This document shows positions 1 to 5,236 of a stretch of DNA of 13,498 bases, in pieces. Numbering within the stretch: the first letter of the stretch is position 1; each line of letters starts with the position of its first letter. The DNA is taken from assembly GCA_015662065.1 (NCBI GenBank), contig DQUX01000267.1:1-13498 (forward strand). The letters run 5' to 3'. This stretch comes from Anaerolineales bacterium. Lineage in GTDB: Bacteria; Chloroflexota; Anaerolineae; B4-G1; DUEL01. A model generated the notes under the pieces. That model was not told the DNA's origin. It searched no databases and worked only from the letters and a program-made list of their open reading frames with translations. The translations under genes were made by a program, and so were the position numbers.

Positions 1-138
1 CTGGCGGTGCGGCTGGGGGTGCACCGGGCGGCGGCGTTGGTGGAAGCCACCCGGGCCGCCGCAGACCGGCTGCGAAGTAACGCCAACCCCCGGTTGACCC
101 TGGAGGTCCTCCTGGCCTTCGATCTGCCCCGGTTGTAG
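1..138 (+). CDS. holB: C-terminal end of a probable DNA polymerase III delta' subunit (partial)
   Basis: The first reading frame is open from base 1 and ends at TAG 136-138, giving the last 45 residues of a protein that starts outside the window. The tail is a helix rich in Ala, Leu and Arg that contains the string RSNANPRLTLEVLL. An 'xxNANPRLxLEVLLL' ending is what I recognise from the C-terminal helical domain of delta' clamp-loader subunits, where this domain forms the collar of the clamp loader. No ATPase motif is visible because that part lies upstream. The stop codon sits inside a strong hairpin shared with the converging PHP gene. The short length limits confidence; another AAA+ clamp-loader paralog is the main alternative. 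Confidence 0.6.
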   Translation: MAVRLGVHRAAALVEATRAAADRLRSNANPRLTLEVLLAFDLPRL

Positions 139-159
139 GCGCGACGTGCCTACAACCGG
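129..159. terminator. Shared palindrome between convergent genes, likely bidirectional terminator
   Basis: Bases 129-140 (CCGGTTGTAGGC) are exactly complementary to 148-159, giving a 12-bp stem with a 7-base loop; a G:T and a C:G pair can extend it inward. The plus-strand TAG at 136-138 and the minus-strand TAG (150-152) lie symmetrically in the two arms. There is no T-run on either side, so it is not a textbook intrinsic terminator, but it is the only candidate end signal between the two converging genes. A related shorter copy occurs at 8228-8250. Confidence 0.5.
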
Positions 160-977
160 CCCGCCTTACGCCGGAGCGCCTGGACGCACTCCCACGGTAC
201 GTAGACCGATCCCACCGGGGCGCCCTCCTCATATCCGGGGCCGTGGAAGTCGCTGCCGCCGGTCGCCAGCAGGCCGTGGCGCTGACAGAGGGCCAGGAGG
301 GCCTGGGTATCCTCGGGGGAATGGTCGGGATAGTAGACCTCCAGCCCCTCCAGACCGTGGGAGACAAACGTCTCGACCTGGTTCAGCACGCCGGAATAGG
401 CGGGGTGGGCCAACACAGCCACGCCGCCTGCCCGGTGGATAGCCTCGATCACCTCGGTGGGCGTCAGGCGCAGGCGGGGGACATAGGCGGGCCCTTCCCG
501 GCCGATATATCGGTCGAAGGCCTCTTGGGTGGTGGAGATGTAGCCGTGGTTGAGGAGGGCCCTGGCGATGTGCGGTCGGCCCACCGACTGCCCACCAGCC
601 AACGCCCGCACCTCCTCCCAGTCCAGGGGCATCCCCAGCCAGGCCAGTTTCTTCACTATCCGCTGCGCCCGCCCGACCCGCGCCTCCTGCATCGCCCGGA
701 GCCGTTCGTTGAGAAACGGGTTCTCCGGGTCCACGTAGAGGCCCAGGAAGTGCAGGTCCCCCCAATCCCCCTCGGAGTTGACCTCGACGCCGGGGATCAC
801 CTCCAGTCTGGTCCCGGCGGCGGCCTGGGCCTCGGCCACCCCGGCCAGGGTGTCGTGGTCGGTCAGCGCAATCGCCGAGAGCCCCCGCTTCAGGGCTAGA
901 TGAACGACCTCCGTCGGTGTCAGGACACCGTCGGAGGCCGTGCTGTGGATGTGGAGGTCAACTAGGCTTCGCTGCAT
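150..977 (-). CDS. PHP-domain phosphoesterase (TrpH/YciV-like)
   Basis: This 275-residue protein has the metal-binding motifs of the PHP superfamily in order: DLHIHSTASDG (residues 7-17), TDHDT (39-43), GVEVN (63-67), a His in DLHFLG (76), GRPHI (133-137), HPAYSG (191-196) and GSDFHG (241-246). Full length and motif order match the COG0613 group, whose studied member YciV/RNase AM is a 3',5'-nucleoside bisphosphatase and 5'-3' exonuclease. It is therefore probably a cytoplasmic metal-dependent phosphoesterase on nucleotides or short RNA; the exact substrate is inferred. The start overlaps the end of spoVS by 16 bp and I see no Shine-Dalgarno sequence for it, so translation is probably coupled to spoVS. 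The motif DLHIH close to the N-terminus supports this ATG. Confidence 0.88.
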   Translation of the reverse strand: MQRSLVDLHIHSTASDGVLTPTEVVHLALKRGLSAIALTDHDTLAGVAEAQAAAGTRLEVIPGVEVNSEGDWGDLHFLGLYVDPENPFLNERLRAMQEARVGRAQRIVKKLAWLGMPLDWEEVRALAGGQSVGRPHIARALLNHGYISTTQEAFDRYIGREGPAYVPRLRLTPTEVIEAIHRAGGVAVLAHPAYSGVLNQVETFVSHGLEGLEVYYPDHSPEDTQALLALCQRHGLLATGGSDFHGPGYEEGAPVGSVYVPWECVQALRRKAGRL

Positions 978-1234
978 CGGGGCTTGACGGCAAGCCGTAT
1001 GGCGGTACGCTCCTGCCCGTCAATGATCACTTCGGAGAAAGCGGGGACGCAGACGATGTCGATCCCGTCCAGCTCCAGGTAGCCACGGGCGATGGCGATA
1101 GCTTTGATGGCCTGGTTGACGGCCCCGGCCCCGATGGCCTGCACGTCCACCCGCCCTCGCTCGCGAATTACCCCGGCGATGGCTCCCGCCACTGCGGTGG
1201 ACCGGGAGTTGGCCGCCACTTTGATGAGTTCCAT
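962..1234 (-). CDS. spoVS: Stage V sporulation protein S homologue (SpoVS)
   Basis: The 90-residue product matches SpoVS over its whole length: an N-terminal MELIKVAANSRSTAVAGAIAG, then RVDVQAIGAGAVNQAIKAIAIARGYL and a C-terminal DGQERTAIRLAVKPR. SpoVS is a small Alba-like alpha/beta protein, thought to bind nucleic acid and needed for late sporulation in Bacillus, but it also occurs in many bacteria that do not sporulate, including Thermus/Deinococcus and Chloroflexi, where its role is unclear. The ATG at 1232-1234 is preceded by GGGGAGG (complement of 1241-1247) with 6-nt spacing. It is the first gene of a two-gene unit with the PHP phosphoesterase, which overlaps its last codons. A promoter is seen about 130 nt upstream. 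No other sporulation gene is in the window. Confidence 0.92.
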   Translation of the reverse strand: MELIKVAANSRSTAVAGAIAGVIRERGRVDVQAIGAGAVNQAIKAIAIARGYLELDGIDIVCVPAFSEVIIDGQERTAIRLAVKPRCSEA

Positions 1235-1369
1235 TGTGCACCTCCCCTGTGGCTCTGTGGTTATCCCCTCTTATTTCGGCCCGGCCCTGGTTTTGTGATC
1301 CGGGTTGTTCTGACCGGACCCTGCCGGGGTTGTGTCCCCTGTGGTTTGTCCAGGTACGGACTCGTTGTA

Positions 1370-1398
1370 ATTGTACCTTAAGAGGGGCTTGCCCGCAA
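1370..1398 (-). promoter_or_regulatory. Putative sigma70-type promoter for spoVS
   Basis: On the minus strand TTGCGG (complement of 1393-1398) is followed after exactly 17 bp by TACAAT (complement of 1370-1375). The -10 matches consensus at five of six bases; the -35 is weak. A perfect 14-bp inverted repeat GCTTGC-CC-GCAAGC at 1387-1400 overlaps the -35 and could be an operator. Transcription would begin near 1363, leaving a leader of about 130 nt. Confidence 0.5.
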
Positions 1399-1607
1399 GC
1401 AACCGGCTTTTCTTTTGTTGTCATCTTATCACAATCGCTCAGGGGTGCGGTTTCCGGAGCGTTACGGTTCAGTTACGGGGCTCTTGGGGAGGGGGAGGTC
1501 TCCTCGTGATGACCTCAAGGACCTTTGACCTGTCGGCGGCGGTTCTCTGCCAGGATGCCGATCGCCTGGCCCATTTCCTCCGCCGTTGTGCTCCGGTGGG
1601 CGATCTG

Positions 1608-1616
1608 TGTTATAAT
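1608..1616 (+). promoter_or_regulatory. Extended -10 promoter element for scpA
   Basis: TGTTATAAT at 1608-1616 is an extended -10 (TGn plus a perfect TATAAT). The best -35 candidate is TTGTGC at 1586-1591 with a long 19-bp spacer, so the extended -10 probably carries the activity. The expected start near 1623 leaves a leader of about 14 nt that just contains the GGAGG at 1628-1632. Confidence 0.6.
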
Positions 1617-1636
1617 TCCCCCATCCTGGAGGAGTG

Positions 1637-2410
1637 ATGCTGCTGGCAACCCATTCTGTCCAACTGCCGGTTTTCGAGGGGCCGCTGGACTTCCTGCTTC
1701 AACTGATCGAGCGGGAGGAGCTGGACATTACGGCTATCTCGCTGGCTCAGGTGACCGATCAGTATCTGGCGGTGATCGAGGAGATGGGCCGGCGCGGCCT
1801 GGCCGATCTGACCGCCTTCCTGGTGGTGGCGGCGAAGCTGGTGCTGATTAAGAGCCGCGTGCTGCTGCCGGGCTCTCGACCCGCCGGCGGCGATGCGGAG
1901 GACGTGGGCGCTGATCTGGTCCAGCAACTGGAGATATACCGTCGGTTCAAGGAGACGGCGCAGGAGCTGGCCCGCCGGGAGGAGGAGGGGTTGCGCGCCT
2001 ACGTCCGGGTGAACCCTCCCCGTGCGACCGCCGTCTGGTTCGATCTGGAGGGGGTGACCTTGGAGGGTCTTCTGGCGGCGACGCAGGAGGCCCTGAACGA
2101 GATGCCGACCCCGCCGGTGGAGGAGGTCATCTCCCGGATCACCATCACCGTCACCGACCAGATCGCGCGCATTCAGGAGCGGCTGGCCCAGAAGGGACGG
2201 GTACGCTTCCGGGAGGTGCTCTCGGAGGCGGTCGGCCGCGTGGAGGTGATAGTGACGTTGCTGGCGGTGCTGGAGTTGCTGAAGCAGGACCGGGTGCGGG
2301 TGTGGCAGGAGGGATTGTTCGGCCCCATCTTCATTGAAAAGGGGCAACCGCCTGCCACGTCCGCCACTGCTCCAGAGCCATCGCCAGTAGAGCCCCCGCT
2401 CCATCGATGA
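1637..2410 (+). CDS. scpA: Segregation and condensation protein A
   Basis: The 257-residue product has the ScpA signature near its N-terminus, VFEGPLDFLLQLIEREELDI, followed by the helix ITAISLAQVTDQYL and the LTAFLVVAAKLVLIKSRVLLP segment that binds the SMC head. The C-terminal winged-helix part is seen around VIVTLLAVLELLKQDRVRVWQEGLFGPI. ScpA is the kleisin of the SMC-ScpA-ScpB condensin that organises and segregates the chromosome. Two start codons are adjacent, GTG 1634 and ATG 1637; GGAGG at 1628-1632 leaves 4 nt before the ATG and only one before the GTG, so I chose ATG. scpB is not next to it. The last 27 codons, a Pro/Ala-rich tail outside the conserved core, overlap the 3' end of the convergent vanZ-like gene. 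Confidence 0.93.
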   Translation: MLLATHSVQLPVFEGPLDFLLQLIEREELDITAISLAQVTDQYLAVIEEMGRRGLADLTAFLVVAAKLVLIKSRVLLPGSRPAGGDAEDVGADLVQQLEIYRRFKETAQELARREEEGLRAYVRVNPPRATAVWFDLEGVTLEGLLAATQEALNEMPTPPVEEVISRITITVTDQIARIQERLAQKGRVRFREVLSEAVGRVEVIVTLLAVLELLKQDRVRVWQEGLFGPIFIEKGQPPATSATAPEPSPVEPPLHR

Positions 2411-2804
2411 GGACGTCCACCGGGGAGGGATGCCGCCCCGGCACGAACGCCTGGTGGAGCTCGTCGGTGAGGGCGTAGGCCACCGCCAGGAGCGCGGCCA
2501 TGGGCCGCGCTTGGTCGCGGGCGCTGCTGCCCCGCAGCGCCCGCAGGTAGAGCCAGGCCAGGACCCCGTAGGCGACGGCGTGCCCCCCCTTTTTGAGCAA
2601 CGTGTCCAGCCAGGGGCGCGGAGCATGGGGGAGGTCCGGCTGGGCGGAGAGGGCGAAGATCAGCCCCATCCAGGCCAGCGCGGGCAGCCAGCGCAATAGG
2701 GGCGATGTAGGCCGCGGCGGGGGTGGGCCCTCGGCATCTTGCTGGACCGCTTTGGATGGGCCTGTCTGTCGGTGCCCTTGAGCTGCGTCGCCCCTATTGC
2801 CCAT
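2331..2804 (-). CDS. VanZ-family small membrane protein
   Basis: The 157-residue product carries the VanZ pattern: LLRWLPALAWMGLIFALSAQP as first membrane helix (about 36-56), KKGGHAVAYGVLAWLYLRAL (71-90), a third hydrophobic helix near AALLAVAYA (103-111), then TDELHQAFVPGRHPSPVDVLIDGAGALLAMAL (113-144) with the typical conserved D/E/H and Asp residues. VanZ proteins are inner-membrane proteins; one member gives low-level teicoplanin resistance, but for most the function is unknown. The frame stays open upstream into the radical SAM gene, but the ATG at 2802-2804, 8 nt after that gene's stop with a weak AGGCGG before it, gives a proper family length. The first 35 residues are Pro/Gln-rich and unlike VanZ. 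It is probably co-transcribed with the upstream radical SAM gene. The last 80 bp overlap scpA antiparallel. Confidence 0.85.
   Translation of the reverse strand: MGNRGDAAQGHRQTGPSKAVQQDAEGPPPPRPTSPLLRWLPALAWMGLIFALSAQPDLPHAPRPWLDTLLKKGGHAVAYGVLAWLYLRALRGSSARDQARPMAALLAVAYALTDELHQAFVPGRHPSPVDVLIDGAGALLAMALEQWRTWQAVAPFQ
2693..2800. repeat. 13-bp inverted repeat in the 5' part of the vanZ-like gene
   Basis: GCAATAGGGGCGA at 2693-2705 is the exact reverse complement of 2788-2800, with 82 bp between. The arms encode residues at the very N-terminus and at the start of the first membrane helix. The intervening segment encodes the non-conserved Pro/Gln-rich leader. It could be an insertion scar or a structure near the start codon; no function is known. 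Confidence 0.5.
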
Positions 2805-2812
2805 GCGTCCGC

Positions 2813-4411
2813 CTATGAGGCGCCGGTCGCCGCCTGTTGGCGCGTCCTGCCCAGGCGGCGCAGGAACTCCAGGTAGGCCCGTGAGCGGGCCTGGCGTGTC
2901 CACTCCCGGATGTGCCTCCATCCGTACAACCTCAAGGTCGGCACCATCACCATATCCCGCAGCCGCCTCCACGACTCGCGCCCCACCGCCCCTTTCAGGA
3001 TGTCCAGCACGTTCGGCCACCGGGAGGGGAGCAGTGAGAGCGCTGCGATGCGGGGCAGTTGCACGCGCAGCGGCCGTTCCCGCCACAGCAGGCTCAGCAG
3101 GAACGGCAGGTTGCGGGTTGTGTTGGCGACGATCATCCACACCGCCCGGCGGGCGGAGTAGAAGCGGGCCATCGCCCGGATGGTCCCCACCTGCAGCTCG
3201 TAGGGGCTCATCAGCGCCGGCCGGATGACGCAGTGATGCCCGTCGTAGAGGTTCCAGTCGTCTGTCAGCAGCCGTTCTTGCTCGACTATTCGCTCATAGA
3301 ACGGCGTGCCGGGACAGGGGGTGAGCATCAGGAACTGGACGGTGTCGATCTCGTTCCTCAGGGCGAAGTCCACGGTCCGTTGGAAGGTCGTTAGGTTATC
3401 GGTGTCGGCACCCAGCACGAACATACCGTGCACGTGGATGCCGTAGGCGTGGAAAGCGCGGACGCTCTCGCGGATGTCCCGCACCTCCTGGCGCTTGTTG
3501 TAGGCGGCCAGCGTAGCCGGGTTGACCGACTCGAAGCCGCAGTAGACCATTGTGCAGCCGGCGTCGCGCATCAGGCCCAGCAGCTCGTGGTCCAGCTCCT
3601 CGCCCTGTCTGTCCTTGTAGACCACGTCCGCCCGCACCTGGGCCGACCAGGGGGGCGTCAGGCCGCGGGCGATCATCCCCTGGAGCAACGCTCTGGTCCG
3701 TCCCTTGTCCACGACGAAGTTATCGTCATAGAAGAACACCGAACCGCGGCCGCGGTATTGCTCCAGTTCCTCCAGTACATCCTCGACGGCGCGGGCGCGC
3801 ACCCGGCGGCCGAACATTTGGATGACGGCACAGAAGTCGCAGTTGTAGGGGCATCCCCACTGGGTCATAATCGGTATGTTGGTCATGCGCTCGTGTCCGA
3901 CGATCAGGTGCAGCCCGGGCGACGGTAGTGCGATGAACTCCTGAGGCGTGCTGGGGGGACGGTCGGGGTTGTGGACGGGCTGCCCGGTTGCGTCGTGGTA
4001 GGAGAGCCCCGCGATGGGAGCGTATCCGGTGCCGGCCTGCAGCACGGCCACCAGTTCTGGAAGCGTCCTCTGTCCCTCGCCGCGCACGACGAAGTCGCAG
4101 TGCGCCAGCGCCTCGTCGGGCAGAAAGGTGACGTGGGGGCCGCCGATGACGGTCGGGATGCCCAGGTCGCTGGCCCACCGGGCTATCCGGTAGGCGGCGG
4201 GTGCCGTCGCGGTGGTGGTGGATAGGCCGACCAGGTCGGCTTCTCCAACGTCGTCCCAGTCGACCGGCGTCAGGGTCTCGACGTAGATGCGCACGTCGTG
4301 GCCGTCCTCGGCCAGCAGTTGGCCCAGCAAAGGCAGGCCCAGGCGCGGGAGCCGCGCGCGGTCAAATACGTTCAAACCAGGAGCCTTCGGCTCGATCAAG
4401 CGAATTTTCAT
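2813..4411 (-). CDS. B12-binding-domain-type radical SAM protein
   Basis: This 532-residue protein has a Rossmann-like N-terminal domain of the cobalamin-binding type (about 1-140, with ADLVGLSTTTATAPAAYRIA and IPTVIGGPHVTFLPDEAL) and a radical SAM core from about 180. The cluster motif is CPYNCDFC, with Cys187, Cys191 and Cys194; later core motifs include FFYDDNFVVDK, CGFESVNPATL and GMFVLGADTDN. Members include BchE and the hopanoid enzymes HpnR, HpnP and HpnJ. The classical DxHxxG cobalamin motif is not seen, so B12 binding may be base-off without His, or lost. The C-terminal 120 residues are basic and amphipathic, which suggests membrane contact. ATG 4409-4411 has GGAGGGA 5 nt upstream. 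Substrate unknown; a lipid or other hydrophobic substrate is an inference. It lies between the hypothetical gene and vanZ. Confidence 0.87.
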   Translation of the reverse strand: MKIRLIEPKAPGLNVFDRARLPRLGLPLLGQLLAEDGHDVRIYVETLTPVDWDDVGEADLVGLSTTTATAPAAYRIARWASDLGIPTVIGGPHVTFLPDEALAHCDFVVRGEGQRTLPELVAVLQAGTGYAPIAGLSYHDATGQPVHNPDRPPSTPQEFIALPSPGLHLIVGHERMTNIPIMTQWGCPYNCDFCAVIQMFGRRVRARAVEDVLEELEQYRGRGSVFFYDDNFVVDKGRTRALLQGMIARGLTPPWSAQVRADVVYKDRQGEELDHELLGLMRDAGCTMVYCGFESVNPATLAAYNKRQEVRDIRESVRAFHAYGIHVHGMFVLGADTDNLTTFQRTVDFALRNEIDTVQFLMLTPCPGTPFYERIVEQERLLTDDWNLYDGHHCVIRPALMSPYELQVGTIRAMARFYSARRAVWMIVANTTRNLPFLLSLLWRERPLRVQLPRIAALSLLPSRWPNVLDILKGAVGRESWRRLRDMVMVPTLRLYGWRHIREWTRQARSRAYLEFLRRLGRTRQQAATGAS

Positions 4412-4486
4412 CTCTCTCCCTCCTTCGGGAACGTGCGATAGCCAGGCGTGGGGCCAGGCATCGATGGTGTGGGTGCCGCTGAGGAC

Positions 4487-4945
4487 TCAATGGGGTGAAG
4501 GAGGGAGGAAACAGAGGCGCGCCCCCGCGGGGCGGGGGGATGGGACAGAAGGGGATCTCAAGGGCAAGGCTCGCTGCCCGCCGGACGATGCTCCGGTGGT
4601 CCGGTTTGCCTGGGCGTAGGCGGCCATCACCTGGAGTATCAGCCCCAGGAACAGCTCGAGCAGCGCCTGGACCGCGGCCTCCTCTGGAGGTGCGCGGTTC
4701 TCATCGTCGAAGCAGGCGGCGACCGATTCCCACTTCTCCGGCAGGCGGAGGCGCGGCGCGGCCGCCAGCAGGTCGTGCAGTCGCTGCTGCCCGCCCAACA
4801 GCAGCGTGCGGGCCAGCGCCTGGGTGTGAGAGACGTGGCTTCCCACGATGCTTGAGAGATTCGTCAGCACCGGCAGCAGGAGAAGGGGCTGAAGGCCGGC
4901 CAGGGCCTGGCGGAACGCCGGGCGTTGGAACGGGCGGGAGGACAT
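4487..4945 (-). CDS. Hypothetical protein, probably from a leaderless mRNA
   Basis: I do not recognise this 152-residue product. Residues 1-110 are predicted helical and Leu/Ala-rich (QALAGLQPLLLLPVLTNLSS; QALLELFLGLILQVMAAYAQAN), with one hydrophobic stretch near 18-28 and another near 95-105. The remaining 40 residues are Ser/Pro/Arg-rich and look disordered. The frame stays open upstream to a GTG at 5182, but ATG 4943-4945 lies only 9 nt after a TATAAT box in a consensus promoter, so this ATG is the likely start and would be at or near the mRNA 5' end. Its stop is 75 nt before the radical SAM gene, so the two probably form one unit with vanZ. A chance frame in GC-rich DNA cannot be excluded, though the promoter argues against it. 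Confidence 0.6.
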   Translation of the reverse strand: MSSRPFQRPAFRQALAGLQPLLLLPVLTNLSSIVGSHVSHTQALARTLLLGGQQRLHDLLAAAPRLRLPEKWESVAACFDDENRAPPEEAAVQALLELFLGLILQVMAAYAQANRTTGASSGGQRALPLRSPSVPSPRPAGARLCFLPPSPH

Positions 4946-4954
4946 GGTGCCCGT

Positions 4955-4983
4955 ATTATAGTCCCTTGTGCCTGCGAGGTCAA
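4955..4983 (-). promoter_or_regulatory. Near-consensus sigma70-type promoter of the hypothetical/radical SAM/vanZ group
   Basis: TTGACC (complement of 4978-4983), a 17-bp spacer and TATAAT (complement of 4955-4960) form an almost perfect promoter on the minus strand. The expected start point near 4948 is 3 nt before ATG 4945, which predicts a leaderless transcript. It is the only strong promoter I see for the three genes downstream of it. Confidence 0.75.
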
Positions 4984-5012
4984 GCTGAGCTACGCGCTCT
5001 GCATCGCTCGTA

Positions 5013-5076
5013 GCCCCCGTCTCGGGGGCGGGGCTTGGCGGGGGTGGGGCCTGCGGGCCAGACCCGAGACGGGGGC
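5013..5076. repeat. Inverted pair of GC-rich palindromes (REP-like)
   Basis: GCCCCCGTCTCGG at 5013-5025 is repeated in exact inverse at 5064-5076. The left copy is itself a perfect hairpin, GCCCCCG-TCT-CGGGGGC (5013-5029). The 38 bp between are G-rich. The pair lies between the glycosyltransferase end and the promoter at 4955-4983, resembling the paired palindromic units of bacterial REP elements; it could also end transcription of the upstream operon. Confidence 0.6.
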
Positions 5077-5086
5077 GGTGGGCATT

Positions 5087-5221
5087 GCAGGACGCATAGA
5101 TGTCTTGGCTCATCAGCAGCGCCAGGAACTGCCGGTTCTCTGGTTCGTCCCCCAGCACCGACCGAGGGACCTTCATCGTCACTTTCCGCTGGCCGGGGTC
5201 GGGTAGAACCTGGATCTCCGG
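5087..5221 (-). pseudogene. Possible remnant of a DOMON-like (glucodextranase C-terminal-type) domain
   Basis: Immediately after the glycosyltransferase stop and in the same frame, the minus strand reads through about 45 residues that look like real protein: PEIQVLPDPGQRKVTMKVP followed by RSVLGDEPENRQFLALLMSQD. The pattern 'I-x-V-x-VPRSVLGD-PEN---xAxxMSQD-Y' resembles, from memory, the beta-sandwich domain found at the C-terminus of glucodextranase and some amylase/pullulanase-related proteins. It then dissolves into low-complexity sequence formed by the palindrome pair. There is no plausible start or full domain, so I read it as a decayed fragment. Alternatively it is an N-terminal extension of the hypothetical protein (GTG 5182), which stays in frame. 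Confidence 0.4.
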
Positions 5222-5236
5222 ACGTAATCGAGCACC

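Larger units (their letters stand above)
1235..1636. other. Divergent intergenic region between spoVS and scpA
   Basis: About 400 bp without a convincing gene. It holds the two promoters listed separately and a roughly 130-nt spoVS leader with no RNA family that I recognise. It also has small repeats: two GTTACGG copies 11 bp apart (1461-1467, 1472-1478) and three GACCT copies at 1511, 1520 and 1527. The short open frames across it contain the scpA -10 box and show no coding character. Confidence 0.6.

Noticed and set aside
1371..1637. Small plus-strand open frame upstream of scpA
   Set aside because: It contains the scpA -10 box and has no ribosome-binding site or protein-like pattern.
2805..3140. 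Longer start for the vanZ-like gene
   Set aside because: It would overlap over 300 bp of the radical SAM gene and adds about 112 low-complexity residues unlike VanZ.
4946..5182. N-terminal extension of the hypothetical protein to GTG 5182
   Set aside because: A near-consensus promoter lies inside this stretch and the intervening residues are low-complexity products of the palindrome pair; kept instead as a possible remnant.
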